64,000 nt of DNA from JAUIAI01 sp041396585 (GTDB taxonomy: Bacteria > Pseudomonadota > Gammaproteobacteria > Burkholderiales > Burkholderiaceae_E): assembly GCA_041396585.1 (NCBI GenBank), contig JAWKYG010000004.1, positions 62,001 through 126,000 on the forward strand, given 5' to 3'. The notes under the pieces are model-generated. The model saw only the letters and a program-made list of their open reading frames with translations. It had not been told where the DNA came from and made no database searches. A program made the translations under genes and the position numbers. The first letter of the stretch is position 1; the number at the start of each line of letters is the position of its first letter. This document shows, one piece after another, positions 16,301 through 25,827 of this stretch.

Positions 16301-18987
16301 TCGGCGCCACCTCCGAAATGGCCATCAACGCCCAGGTGCCGAACGCCGCGCCCGTGCTGACCTTGTCCGGTGGCACTGGCAGCACCACGGAAGGCGGGAT
16401 CACCTACATCGTCGATGGCGCCGCCACCCTCGCCGACGCCGACTCGGCGGATCTGGACGGCGGCGTGATGACGGTGCAGATCACGGTCAACGGCACCAGT
16501 GCGGACCGGCTGGTGGTCGCTCACCAGGGGACCGGCGCGGGTCAGGTCGGCGTCTCCGGAAGCACGATCAGCTATGGCGGCGTGAATGTCGCAACCTTCA
16601 CCGGAGGCACCGACGGCAGCACCCCGCTCGTGGTGACCTTCAACGCCAGCGCAGACGTGGTCGCCGCCCAGGCGATCCTGCGCCGTGTCGGGCACCGGGT
16701 CATCGGCGAGGATCCGTCCGCCCTGACCCGCAGCATCGCCTTCACCGTGACTGACGGCGATGGCGGCAGCAGCAGCACCGAGACACGTCTGGTGAACGTG
16801 CTCGCCGACAGCGACATCTGGGTCACGACCAGCGCCGATACGCTCGATGGCAACACCGCCTCGCTGGCCGATCTTCAAAGCAACCGGGGCGCCGATGGCC
16901 GCATCAGTCTGCGCGAGGCGATCATCGCGGCCAACAACACGGTCGGGGCCAACGAGATCTACTTCAACATTCCCGATGCCCTGGTCGGCGGCGCCCATAC
17001 GATCCAGCCCGCCTCGGCGCTGCCCGCGATCACCGACACCGTCGTCATCGACGGCACGAGCGAGCCCGACTTCGGCACCAGCCCGATCATCGAGCTCGAC
17101 GGATCCCTGCTGGGCGGTACCGAAGCCGGTCTGGTTCTCGATGGTGGGTCCGACGGCAGCGAGATCCGCGGCCAGGTCATCAACCGCTTCCCGTCCTATG
17201 GCATTGATGTCCGCGGCGCCTCCGGGGTAAAAATCCAGGGTAACTTCGTCGGAACCGATGTCACCGGCACAGTGGCGGCCGGCAATGCCGACAACGCGAT
17301 CTTTCTGCACCTGGGAGCCACCGGCGCGCTGGTGGGCGGATCCACGGCCGGCGAGCGCAACCTGGTTTCCGGCAATGCGACATTCGCCATTTTGCTGAAC
17401 AACGCCGACGGCAACCGGGTTCAGGGCAACTATGTCGGCACCGACGTCACCGGCACCGTGGCGCTGGCCAACGGCGCCGGCCTCAAGTTGCTGAACGGCG
17501 CGGCATTCAACCTCATCGGCGGCGAGACCGCCGCCGAGGGCAATCTGATCGCCTTCAACAACAACGACGGCATCAAGGTGACCGATGCGGGCACGCTGCG
17601 CAACTCGTTCATCGGCAACATCATCCATAGCAACACCGGCCGCGAGATCGACCTCAACGACGATGGCCTGACGCCGAACGACAACAATGATCTCGATGCG
17701 GGCCCCAACGATCTGCAGAACTTTCCGGTCCTGACCAGCGCGGTGATCACCGGCGGCAACATCGTCCTGGCCGGCACCCTGGACACCGACAATCCTTCCT
17801 CGCAATACCGGATCGAGTTCTACGGGGTGCCCGCCGGAGACGAGGAGATCAACGGCTACGGCGGCGGCAATATCCTGCTCGGCTCGACCCAGATCGCAAC
17901 CGATGCCAGCGGCGATGCCGCCTTCTCGCTGGTGTCGGTGCCGGTCGGCGCAATGGCTCCCGGTGATTCGGTCTCGGCCGTGGCCACGATGATCGAATCC
18001 CCGGCGGCCGTCGGCATCGATGCGCTTGCCGCCTATGGCGAGAGCTCGGAGTTCGCGGCCAACGCGGTGCTGGTCAATCCGGATCCGGTGTTGAATCTCG
18101 ACGCCGACGATTCGTCCGGCGCCGGGGGCGGTGACTTCGTCACGAGCTTCACCGAGGACGGCCCGCCAGCCGCCATCGCGGACGCGGACGCCACGGTGCT
18201 CGACCCCGATTCGTCCAACCTCGTGTCGTTGATCGTGACGCTGACCAACCGACCCGACGGCGCCAGCGAAGCTCTGAGCGCCGACACCAGCACCACGAGC
18301 ATCGGCGCCAGCTATAACCCGGGAACCGGCGTGCTGTCCCTGACCGGATCCGATACGGTGGCCAACTATCAGAAGGTGCTGCGCACGCTCGTCTATTCGA
18401 ACAGCTCGCAGTCACCGACCACCAGCGCCCGCGTCATCGAGTTCGTCGCGGATGACGGTAGCTACACGAGCGCGGTGGTTCAAACGACGGTGTCGGTCAT
18501 CTCGATCAACGATCTGCCCGTTCTGGCGGCCATCGAGGCGGGCCCGCTGGCGGTGACCGAGAATGATCCGCCAGCGGCCCTGACCGCGACGCTGACGGTT
18601 GCCGATGTCGATTCGCCGACCCTCGCCACGGCCACGGTTTCGATCGTCGGCAACTATGTGAACGGCGAGGATGTGCTGGCCTTCACCAATACCGCGAACA
18701 TCACCGGCAGCTGGAACGCAGGCACCGGGGTCTTGACGCTCACCGGGGCCGACTCGGCCGGTGCGTACCAGGCCGCGCTCAGGTCAGTCACCTACCAGAA
18801 CCTTTCGGATGCACCATCGACCTGGCGCGGTGGCCTTTACCGTTCACGACGGCGTATCCTCGTCCAACACGGCTCACCCGGGACATCGCTGACCGCGGTC
18901 AATGATGCGCCGGTTCTCGCCGCGATCGAGGGCAGCGCCCTTGCTACACCGAGAACGCGCCGGCGACGCTGGTCACGGGCACACTGA
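13378..18987 (+). CDS. P2 N-terminal segment: LEPR, DUF4347 and beta-helix modules
   Basis: Residues 1-38 are basic (FRRRPRRDR) followed by SLEPRVLFSAEL, the LEPR-type N-terminus seen in very large bacterial repeat proteins. There is no classical Sec signal peptide. Residues about 93-240 match DUF4347: an IVDSRVP strand, FSHASPG with His153, and LLYGCDLAG with Cys196, a layout like caspase-fold His/Cys dyads. Next come a GSLRQAI-type CSLREA unit with a long beta-helix (14160-15980), a 'DGDGG' module (16340-16810), a second ISLREAI unit with beta-helix (16815-17700), a spacer, a 'SGAGGGDF' module (18075-18510) and the first NDAP repeats. The final residues after about 18820 are out of frame, so the natural sequence continues in the next segment. 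Confidence 0.85.
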   Translation: MPNLRHRFAALFRRRPRRDRARLRVESLEPRVLFSAELTAMSPDDAEPGAFELRGFEATETQATGSQDGSNILDQAGSAAERRSESVTRGDRELVIVDSRVPDPEKLIANLTNTFPERRFDVLLISELESGLQQIAQFIDGHQPWDAWHVFSHASPGQLQLGSDILSQDELPRHADQISHWAEALTDDADILLYGCDLAGNEQGLAFIDALASLTGADIAASDDLTGSEAVGGDFTLEVSTGTVETAIALSAQAQADFLGTLSTFTVTSMNDSGAGSLRQAILDANGAGGADTIAFNIAGTGVHTITPLSALPTITGQVTINATTDDSFAANGSRPAIVIDGNNLAADGFSFSGTADGSSIRGLVIRDFAQNGITLQIGADNISITGNYIGRLTSSGTASVAGDENNGVGIWINGANNLIGGSTTADRNVIAGNFHGIVIDGATGSGNRVMGNRIGTDLGGTVDIGNSQEGVQLLSGATGNMIGTDLNGSNDTSEGNLISGNGDNGVQIWASNNNFVRGNIIGLNASATGILTNDTQGIQIDGGGSGNTVGGTQSAARNTISGNTNAGLEITGGSNNTVAGNIIGTNSADAGGLGNGGSGIYLFNGTTNNTIGGTAAGSTNLISGNGLDGLRINGAGTSGNIVRGNLIGTNAAGTAPRANAGTGVMIIGDADSNVIGGSSAGARNIISGNDNIGVFVTGTNSNDNIIQGNYIGLNAAGNAAISNGAFGIAVDGDAQRTIVGGSAAGEGNVISGNTGTLGSTARGGIYLGSFGTVIRSNIIGLSADQSTIIPNGQAIGSNGGIYLFANSTATIGGTAAGAGNIIAGNVGAGIVAQAGFSQQFSALGNLFRDNTGLAIDLGNDGVTANDLNDPDTGPNGLQNYPSLVSVFNVGADLRIQGTINSNASTTLRLEFFSIPPGSADGSGQGEAWAYLGTTNVLTSGAGSANFDITLTGQALPTNAFVTATATVDLGGGNFGATSEMAINAQVPNAAPVLTLSGGTGSTTEGGITYIVDGAATLADADSADLDGGVMTVQITVNGTSADRLVVAHQGTGAGQVGVSGSTISYGGVNVATFTGGTDGSTPLVVTFNASADVVAAQAILRRVGHRVIGEDPSALTRSIAFTVTDGDGGSSSTETRLVNVLADSDIWVTTSADTLDGNTASLADLQSNRGADGRISLREAIIAANNTVGANEIYFNIPDALVGGAHTIQPASALPAITDTVVIDGTSEPDFGTSPIIELDGSLLGGTEAGLVLDGGSDGSEIRGQVINRFPSYGIDVRGASGVKIQGNFVGTDVTGTVAAGNADNAIFLHLGATGALVGGSTAGERNLVSGNATFAILLNNADGNRVQGNYVGTDVTGTVALANGAGLKLLNGAAFNLIGGETAAEGNLIAFNNNDGIKVTDAGTLRNSFIGNIIHSNTGREIDLNDDGLTPNDNNDLDAGPNDLQNFPVLTSAVITGGNIVLAGTLDTDNPSSQYRIEFYGVPAGDEEINGYGGGNILLGSTQIATDASGDAAFSLVSVPVGAMAPGDSVSAVATMIESPAAVGIDALAAYGESSEFAANAVLVNPDPVLNLDADDSSGAGGGDFVTSFTEDGPPAAIADADATVLDPDSSNLVSLIVTLTNRPDGASEALSADTSTTSIGASYNPGTGVLSLTGSDTVANYQKVLRTLVYSNSSQSPTTSARVIEFVADDGSYTSAVVQTTVSVISINDLPVLAAIEAGPLAVTENDPPAALTATLTVADVDSPTLATATVSIVGNYVNGEDVLAFTNTANITGSWNAGTGVLTLTGADSAGAYQAALRSVTYQNLSDAPSTWRGGLYRSRRRILVQHGSPGTSLTAVNDAPVLAAIEGSALATPRTRRRRWSRAH

Positions 18988-20498
18988 CCGTCGCCGATGC
19001 CGACCATGCGACGCTCACCTCGGCCACGATCGGCATCACGTCGAACTTCGTCAGCTTGCAGGACTATCTGCTGTTCACCGACACGGCGAACATCACCGGC
19101 GTGTACAACGGCACCACCGGCGTGCTGACCCTGAGCGGAACCGACACGGTCGCGGCCTACCAGGCCGCGTTGCGGTCGATTCGCTTCCAGAACACCTCGA
19201 ATGATCCCTCGACCGCCACCCGCACCCTGTCGTTCGTGGTGACCGATGGCGTGACTTCGTCGAATACAGTCACCCGGAACATCGACATCACCGCCGTCAA
19301 TGATGCCCCGGTTCTCAACGGCATCGAGGGCGCGCCGCTGGCGGTCACCGAGAATGGTCCCGCCACGGCGGTGACGGCCACGCTCACGGTCAGCGATGTC
19401 GATTCCGCGAGCCTGGCATCGGCCACGGTTTCGATCACCGCCAACTATGCCAACGGTGAAGACCTGCTCGGCTTCGCCGACACTGCGAACATCACCGGCA
19501 GTTGGAATGCGTCCACGGGCGTGCTCTCGCTTTCGGGATCCGATAGCGTCGCGAACTACCAGGCCGCCCTGCGTTCCGTGACCTATCGGAACCTGTCGGA
19601 CGACCCATCCACCTTGACCCGCACCGTGTCGCTGAGTGTTCATGACGGGGCCCTGAGCTCGAATGTCGCGACCCGGGACATCATCGTGTCGGCCATCAAT
19701 GACTGGCCGGTGCTGGCGACGATCGAGGCAGGCGCGCTGGCCGTCACCGAAGGCGATCCCGCCACCGCGATCACGGCCACGATGACGGTCTCGGACCCGG
19801 ATGACATCCAGCTCAATGCTGCGACGATCTCGATCACGGCCAACTATGTCGATGGCGAGGACCAGCTCGCCTTCACCAACACGGCCAATATCACCGGCGG
19901 CTGGAATTCGACCACGGGAGTCCTCACGCTCACCGGCATCGACACCGTCGCGGCCTACCAGGCGGCGCTGCGCTCGGTGACATACCAGAACCTGTCGAAC
20001 GACCCATCGGTTGCGACGCGAACCGTCGAATTCATCGTCACCGATGGTTCGGACTTCTCCCTCGCCGCGTCCCGGGATATCGCGGTGACCCCGGTGGGAG
20101 ACCCGCCCTCGCTGGCCGCGATCGAGGGAACCGTGCTCGCGGTGACAGAGAACGACCCGGGCGTGCCGGTCACGGCATCCCTCACCGTGTCCGACCCCGA
20201 CTCCGCCACCCTGGTCTCGGCCTCGGTGGCGGTGTCCGCGAACTATGTGAACGGCGAGGATCTGCTCGCCTTCGCCGACACGGCCAACATCACCGGCTCA
20301 TGGAACGCGGCCACCGGTGTGATGACGTTGTCCGGCGTCGATACCCTGGCCGCCTACCAGGCCGCTGAGATCGGTCACCTGCAGAACCTTTCCGATGATC
20401 CGTCCACGCTGTCCCGCACCCTGTCGTTCTCGGTCAGCGACGGTGCGCTTGCCCTCGAACATCGTCACCCGCGACATCAACATCACCGCGGTCAATGA
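18957..20498 (+). CDS. P2 fragment: NDAP repeats
   Basis: This is the continuation of P2 in another frame after a base is lost near 18954 (GCCTAC read as GCTAC). It encodes consecutive repeats of about 130 residues built on the pattern NDAPVL-x-x-IE, VTENDP, NYVNGED, FxDTANITG, TGVLTLSG, AAYQAALRSVTYQN and LSDDPST. The first ATG in this frame is 19056, which is inside a repeat and not a real start. Near 20372-20385 two small losses garble AALRSVTY into AAEIGHL. Near 20450 an extra T shifts the frame, so the last residues before the stop at 20498 are not natural. The repeats resemble extracellular cadherin/Ig-type stalk domains of large adhesins. Confidence 0.7.
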   Translation, partial: APATLVTGTLTVADADHATLTSATIGITSNFVSLQDYLLFTDTANITGVYNGTTGVLTLSGTDTVAAYQAALRSIRFQNTSNDPSTATRTLSFVVTDGVTSSNTVTRNIDITAVNDAPVLNGIEGAPLAVTENGPATAVTATLTVSDVDSASLASATVSITANYANGEDLLGFADTANITGSWNASTGVLSLSGSDSVANYQAALRSVTYRNLSDDPSTLTRTVSLSVHDGALSSNVATRDIIVSAINDWPVLATIEAGALAVTEGDPATAITATMTVSDPDDIQLNAATISITANYVDGEDQLAFTNTANITGGWNSTTGVLTLTGIDTVAAYQAALRSVTYQNLSNDPSVATRTVEFIVTDGSDFSLAASRDIAVTPVGDPPSLAAIEGTVLAVTENDPGVPVTASLTVSDPDSATLVSASVAVSANYVNGEDLLAFADTANITGSWNAATGVMTLSGVDTLAAYQAAEIGHLQNLSDDPSTLSRTLSFSVSDGALALEHRHPRHQHHRGQ

Positions 20499-21990
20499 TG
20501 CGCCGGTGCTCGCCGCGATCGAAGGCGCGCCGCTGGCCGTCACCGAGAACGATCCCGCCACCGCCATCACCGCCTCGACCACGGTCGCCGACGCCGATCA
20601 TGCGACCCTGACCTCGGCGAGCGTCTCGGTGGCCGCGAACTATGTCAACGGTGAGGATCTGCTGGCGTTCGCCGACACCGCCAACATCACCGGTGCCTGG
20701 AATGCCGCCACCGGCGTCTTGACACTCTCCGGCGTGGACACGGTGGCCACCTGAGCAGCGCTGCGCTCGGTCACCTATCAGAACCTCTCCGACGATCCGT
20801 CCACACTGACCCGCACGATCTCGTTCTCGGTCAGCGACGGCGCACTGCCCTCGAACATCACGACCAGGGACATCGCGATCACCGCCGTCAACGACGCCCC
20901 TGCGCTCGCGGCCATCGAGGGCGCGCCGCTGGCCGTCACGGAAAACGATCCGGCCGCCACGATCACCGCCTCGATCACGATCTCCGATCCGGACTCGACC
21001 ACCCTGGCGGCGGCCACCGTGTCGGTGTCCGCCAACTATGTCAACGGCGAGGATCTGCTGGCATTCGCCAACACCGCCAACATAACCGGCAGCTGGAATG
21101 CCGCCACCGGCGTGCTGACCCTCTCCGGCGTGGACACATTGGCCGCCTACCAGGCCGCGCTGCGCTCGGTCACCTACCAGAATCTTTCGGACACACCTTC
21201 CACGCTGTCGCGCACGATCTCGATCTCGGTCAACGACGGCGCACTGCCCTCGAACATCGCCACCCGCGACATCACGGTCTCCGCGGTCAATGATGCGCCG
21301 GTATTGTCTGCCATCGAGGGCACGCCGCTGGCCTATGGCGAGAGTGACCCCGCCACCGTCATCACCGCCTCGATCACAGTGGCAGACGCCGATCATGCGA
21401 ATCTCACCTCGGCCAGCGTCTCGATCTCGGCCAACTATGTCAATGGCGAGGATGTCCTCGCGTTTGCCGACACCGCCAACATCACCGGTGCCTGGAATGC
21501 CGCCACGGGCGTCTTGACGCTTTCGGGCGTGGACACGCTCGCCGCCTACCAGGCCGCACTGCGCTCGGTCACTTTTCAGAACACCTCGAGCAACCCTTCG
21601 GCCGCCACCCGCACCCTCACGTTTGTCGTCCACGATGGCACCGACGCCTCGAACACCCTGAGCCGCGATGTCGCCATCACCACCGTCAACGACGCCCCGG
21701 TGCTGGCCGCCATCGAGGCCGCGCCGCTGGCCATCACCGAGAACGACCCCGCCAGCCCCGTCTCCGCCACCCTCACCGTGGCCGATGTCGACTCGCCAAA
21801 CCTCGCCAGCGCCACGGTTACCGTCTCGGCCAACTACGTCAGTGGCGAGCATCCTGGTGTTCGTGGATACCGCCAACATCACCGGCAGCTGGAATGCCGC
21901 CACCGGCGTGTTGGCCTTGTCCGGCGCCGATACCTTGGCCAGCTACCAGGCCGCCCTGCGCTCGGTCACCTACCAGAACCTCTCCGATGA
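20452..21990 (+). pseudogene. P2 fragment: NDAP repeats with in-frame TGA
   Basis: P2 continues here in a third frame. The repeat at 20452-20754 is normal until an in-frame TGA at 20752-20754. There the expected AAYQAALRS is encoded as AT-stop-AALRS, and the same frame goes on without a break to about 21845. Three full repeats follow (beginning near 20890, 21290 and 21690). Near 21849 two bases are missing from the codons for GEDVL, so the residues from there to the stop at 21990 are out of frame. The sister repeat at 22100-22370 is nearly identical and has no stop. Confidence 0.65.
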
Positions 21991-23461
21991 TCCGTCCACG
22001 CTGACCCGCACCGTCGCGTTCGCCGTCGATGATGGCGCCGGCGCGAACTCATCTTCCAATACCCTGACCCGCGACATCACCGTCACCGCGGTCAATGACG
22101 CCCCCGTGCTCGCCGCGATCGAGGGCACGCCACTGGCCGTCACGGAGAACGATCCCGCCACCGTCATCACCGCCTCGATCACGGTCGCCGACGCCGATCA
22201 TGCGACCCTGACCTCGGCGAGCGTCTCGGTGGCCGCGAACTATGTCAACGGTGAGGATCTGCTGGCCTTCGCAGACACCGCCAACATCACCGGTGCCTGG
22301 AATGCCGCCACCGGCGTCTTGACGCTCTCCGGCGTGGACACGGTGGCCGCCTACCAGGCCGCGCTGCGCTCGGTCACCTATCAGAACCTCTCCGACGATC
22401 CGTCCACGCTGACCCGCACCGTCTCGTTCTCGGTCGATGACGGCGCCGGCGCCAACTCGGCCTCCAACATCCTGACCCGCGACATCACCGTCGCCGCGGT
22501 CAACGATGCGCCCGTGCTCGCCGCCATCGAGGGCGCGCCGCTGCCGGTTACCGAGAACGATCCCGCCGCGGCAATCACCGCCTCGCTCGTCGTGAACGAT
22601 GCCGACTCGCCCAATCTCGCGAGCGCCACCGTGTCGGTCCTCGACAACTATCTCAACGGCCAGGACGTGCTCGCCTTCGCCAACACCGCCAACATCACCG
22701 GCAGCTGGAACGCGGCCACCGGCGTCTTGACGCTCACCGGCGTGGACAGCCTCTCCGCCTACCAGGCCGCCCTGCGATCGGTCACCTACCAGAACACCTC
22801 CGATAACCCCTCGGCCGCCAACCGCACCATCGCCTTCGCCGTCGATGACGGCGCCGGCGCCAACTCGGCCTCCAATGTGCTGACCCGCGACATCACTGTC
22901 GCCACTGTCAATGACGCCCCGGTGCTCGCAGCCATCGAGGCCGCGCCGCTGGGCTATGCCGAGAACGACCCCGCCACCGCCGTCTCCGCCTCGATCACGG
23001 TCGCGGATGCCGATTCGCCCAACCTCGCCTTCGCCACCGTCTCGGTCTCGGTCAACTATGCTAATGGCGAGGATCTGCTGGCGTTCGCCGATGACCGCCA
23101 ACATCACCGGCAGCTGGAACGCCGCCACCGTGGCGTGCTCACCCTCACCGGTGTGGACACCGTCGCCGCCTACCAGGCCGCCCTGCGATCGGTCACCTAT
23201 CTGAACACCTCGGACGACCCCTCCGCCCTGACCCGCACCGTCTCGTTCTCCGTCAACGACGGTGCCGGTTCTATCCGCCTCCAACACCATCACCCGCGAC
23301 ATCACCATCGCCCCGGTCAACGACGCCCCCCGTCATCTCCTCCGACGGCGCCGGACCCACTGCCTCCTGTCCGGGCCCGAGAACTACCGCCTCGGTCACC
23401 ACCGTCACCTCGACCGACCCCGACTCGCCCCGCCCACCTACACCATCGTCGGCGGCGATGA
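21851..23461 (+). CDS. P2 fragment: last NDAP repeats
   Basis: P2 continues in the next frame with repeats beginning near 22095, 22500 and 22905. The natural product is readable from about 21850 to 23270. A short out-of-frame patch lies between 23092 and 23135 (one base gained in GATACC and others near 23130, so the frame returns). After 23270 the frame is lost in the codons for GAGSNSAS and the remaining residues to 23461 are not natural. The repeat grammar is the same as in the upstream fragments. Confidence 0.65.
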   Translation: MLVFVDTANITGSWNAATGVLALSGADTLASYQAALRSVTYQNLSDDPSTLTRTVAFAVDDGAGANSSSNTLTRDITVTAVNDAPVLAAIEGTPLAVTENDPATVITASITVADADHATLTSASVSVAANYVNGEDLLAFADTANITGAWNAATGVLTLSGVDTVAAYQAALRSVTYQNLSDDPSTLTRTVSFSVDDGAGANSASNILTRDITVAAVNDAPVLAAIEGAPLPVTENDPAAAITASLVVNDADSPNLASATVSVLDNYLNGQDVLAFANTANITGSWNAATGVLTLTGVDSLSAYQAALRSVTYQNTSDNPSAANRTIAFAVDDGAGANSASNVLTRDITVATVNDAPVLAAIEAAPLGYAENDPATAVSASITVADADSPNLAFATVSVSVNYANGEDLLAFADDRQHHRQLERRHRGVLTLTGVDTVAAYQAALRSVTYLNTSDDPSALTRTVSFSVNDGAGSIRLQHHHPRHHHRPGQRRPPSSPPTAPDPLPPVRARELPPRSPPSPRPTPTRPAHLHHRRRR

Positions 23462-24841
23462 TGCCGCCTGTTCTCCATCGACCCCGACACCGGCGTCTCC
23501 TTCCTCTCCGCACCCGACTTCGGTACCCGCAGACCTCAACGCCGACAACATCTACCTCCTCACCGTCGCCGCCGACGACGGCATGGCGGGCTGGATACCC
23601 AGGACATCGGTCTCCGTCTCCAATGTCAACGAAGAAGCGGTCTCGCCGGTCACCGATACCGATGGCTCGGCCAATGCCATCGCCGAGGGCTCGCCCAATG
23701 GCAGCACGGTCGGCATCACCGCCTCCGCCTCGAGCCCGACTTCACCACCGATCTCGTCTCCTACAGCCTCGATGACGACGCCGGTGGGCGCTTCGCCATC
23801 GACCCTCTCACCGGGATCGTCACCGTCGCCAACACCACGCTGATCGATTTCGAGACCTCGGTCGCGCACAACATCACCGTGCGCGCCACCTCCTCCGACG
23901 GCTCGGCCAGTACCGCGCTCACACCGTCGCCGTCATCGACATCAACGACACCCCGCCCTCGGTCGATCCCCGCCTCCCTGCTCGTGCCGAGTTCCAGCCC
24001 CTGGGCGCCCCCGTCGGCCTGCTCACCGCCTCCGGCCCCGACACCCTGGGCTCCCTGCAGAACTGGACCATCACCGGCGGCTCGGGCGCCACCGTGTTCG
24101 CCATCGGCCGCCACCGGACTGATCTCCGTGGCCGACCCTGCCGCCCTGGACGTCCTCCTCAACCCCCGCCTTCGATCTCGATGTCACCGTCTCCGATGGC
24201 GAACACCAGCGCGCCTGGCATCACCATCCACCGTCACCAATGTCGAAGAGCCCCCGTGCTCTCGCCCATGAGCCTCTCTCTGGACGAGAACACCCCCAGC
24301 AGCACCCTCATCACCACCATGAGCGCCTCCGATCGACACCGGCGATGTGCTCAGCTTCTCCATCCTCGCCGCCTCTCATCCCGGCGCCATCGCCCTCGAT
24401 CCCGCCACTCCCGGGCGCGGTCTCGGTGGCCAACCTCGCCGCTCTGGACTTCGAGACCAACCCCACTCTGGGCCCTGCAGATCCTGGTGCGCGACGCCTC
24501 CGGCCTGATCGATGTCGCCCCCCTGACCATCTCTGGCCGATCTCCAATGGAAACCCCCACCGCGCTCATGCTCGATAACCACCATCGCCCCCATGCTCGC
24601 CGGCCAGCTCATCGGCACCGTCTCCGCCTCGGACCCCGATGCCGGCGAGATCCTCACCTTCCAGCCTGCTCGATGATGCCAACGGCTCGTTCATCCTCGA
24701 GGCCACCGACGGCACCCTGCATATCAGCGCACAGCCCACCATCGGCGCCTCCGCCGCACGCGCCATCACCATCGTCGTCACCGACTCCGCCGGCCATCAG
24801 CTCGCACGCGAGTTCACCCTGCAGCTGATCGAGGTCGATGC
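23075..24841 (+). repeat. Long direct repeat A, copy 2 (tail of P2)
   Basis: Nearly identical to 10650-12434 but with many one- or two-base indels (net 18 bases shorter). Similarity stops abruptly after the LQLIEVDA codons, where the linkers of P1 and P2 differ. Confidence 0.85.
23270..24665 (+). pseudogene. P2 cadherin-like region, shattered by indels
   Basis: By comparison with 10840-12270 in P1, this stretch encodes the cadherin-like domains, but small insertions and deletions break the frame every 30 to 150 bases, for example near 23270, 23325, 23470, 23520, 23730, 23920, 23995, 24105, 24330, 24410, 24530 and 24660. Most events are one base lost or gained in C or G runs. Substitutions against the P1 copy are few. 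No reading frame longer than about 130 codons is natural here. The lesion near 24257 that turns EEPPVL into EEPPCSRP-stop is shared with P1. Confidence 0.75.
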
Positions 24842-25541
24842 AGGCACCAGCAGCTCAACGCCCACGAAAGGGCCGGCGCCAGCGCGCGAGTCATCGCCGA
24901 CATCGGCCCAGGCGCCCGACGCCAGCGCGACTTCGGCTCAGCCTATTGCCGAATCGGTCGAGCCCACGCCTCTACTTCAGTCCGCGGCCAACGAGAAGAT
25001 CACGGTCCAGACGCTGCAGACAGAGGACGAAGCGCCCACGATTCAGGCACACTCCGAACAGACCAAGCTCGTGGAGCGTGACGCCAGAAGCGCGCCCCGT
25101 CGCGCGACGGACGGACCGCAGACCGAGGCTGCGGCCGCGGCCGCCCCGTCTCGGTTCGCAAACGAAATCTCCCTCGACCTGCAAGCCATAGCACCGCAGG
25201 GCTTGGCAGGCGACTTCCTCGACTGGGTCCTCGAGCGCCAGGCGATTCGCCGTGGCGACGTCCAGTTCAGCGTCGACCAGGCCCAGCTCGCCGAACAAAC
25301 CGGCAAACAAGGGGACGAACTCACGATCAGGATAGACCCCTTGCATGCCACCGGAGCAATCGTCGGCAGCGCCGCCCTCTGGTGGGTCGCACGCGCCGGC
25401 GGCATCCTGACCAGTCTGCTCATCGGGGCGCCGACCTGGCGTTCAATCGACCCCTTACCCATCGCGATGCGTTCGCCTGATGTGGACCGGGACCCCACCC
25501 CGCATGACGACGAAAGTCATTTGCCGCTTCCCGGGGCCTGA
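24666..25541 (+). CDS. P2 C-terminal segment: last cadherin-like domain, linker and tail module
   Basis: The frame is clean from LLDDANGSF (24666) to the stop at 25541. It contains the end of the last cadherin-like domain, a linker rich in Ser, Ala, Pro and Glu (24840-25160) that differs from the AP/TP linkers of P1 and P4, and the shared tail module (about 25160-25541). The module has FLDWVLERQAIRRGDVQF, a hydrophobic helix with WWVARAGG and LTSLLIG, WRSIDPLPI, and the end DDESHLPLPGA. The ATG at 24639 is only an internal start in a shifted frame. Confidence 0.8.
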   Translation: MLDDANGSFILEATDGTLHISAQPTIGASAARAITIVVTDSAGHQLAREFTLQLIEVDAGTSSSTPTKGPAPARESSPTSAQAPDASATSAQPIAESVEPTPLLQSAANEKITVQTLQTEDEAPTIQAHSEQTKLVERDARSAPRRATDGPQTEAAAAAAPSRFANEISLDLQAIAPQGLAGDFLDWVLERQAIRRGDVQFSVDQAQLAEQTGKQGDELTIRIDPLHATGAIVGSAALWWVARAGGILTSLLIGAPTWRSIDPLPIAMRSPDVDRDPTPHDDESHLPLPGA

Positions 25542-25593
25542 TCGGCACCGTCTGTACGCCACAGCTGATATCCCGACGCGCGCATTCTTTGCG

Positions 25594-25615
25594 CCGCCGG
25601 AGCCTCCGTCGGCGG
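25594..25615 (+). terminator. Possible hairpin in the P2-P3 gap
   Basis: CCGCCG and CGGCGG form a 6-bp stem with a 10-base loop, 53 bases after the P2 stop. No T-run follows, so evidence for termination is weak. The rest of the 286-bp gap (25542-25827) holds nothing else I recognise. Confidence 0.2.
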
Positions 25616-25827
25616 AGTCTGGTGTGGCGAGGTCAGATTCCCGGCCATCCGTTGCTCCCCAAATGAGGGTTGACGCCGGGCCGCCCCTTCCGCCGTAGCG
25701 ACCACCCGTCGCCGATCAGGACAAGAAAACGACAACGCTGCATCGCGGCAACTCCGTCTGATTGCCGAAGAAAGTCGTTCATCCGGAAGCGCAGCGGTTC
25801 AGGCCGGCTCACTGGCCAAATGGGACG

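Larger units (their letters stand above)
18510..23310 (+). repeat. Array of 12 NDAP repeats in P2
   Basis: Twelve units of about 390-405 bp start near 18530, 18905, 19300, 19690, 20100, 20500, 20890, 21290, 21690, 22095, 22500 and 22905, each marked by N-D-x-P-x-L and IE. Some units, for example 20520-20830 and 22130-22440, are close to identical in DNA. Confidence 0.85.
13378..25541 (+). pseudogene. Giant surface protein P2, whole gene, frameshifted
   Basis: This is one gene-sized unit of about 4050 codons. It starts at ATG 13378, where the LEPR motif falls at residues 28-31 as in P3 and P4, and ends with the shared tail module at 25541. Module order is LEPR segment, DUF4347, two beta-helix units, a run of 12 NDAP repeats, five cadherin-like domains, a low-complexity linker and the tail. 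The frame breaks near 18823, 18954, 20450, 20752 (in-frame TGA) and 21849, and many times between 23090 and 24660. Most of the breaks lie in repeated sequence. Either the gene is decaying or the sequence is poorly polished there; the intact ends and the intact repeat grammar on both sides favour the second reading. Segment entries follow. Confidence 0.75.

Noticed and set aside
15040..17805. 921-codon open frame on the - strand
   Set aside because: It mirrors the beta-helix modules of P2; the repeats themselves keep the opposite frame open.
18510..23310. Could the 400-bp periodic array be a CRISPR or satellite?
   Set aside because: The units are coding, much longer than CRISPR repeats, and conserved at the protein level.
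25762..25827. TTG start for P3
   Set aside because: It would add 22 residues not found in P2 or P4 and break the constant position of LEPR.
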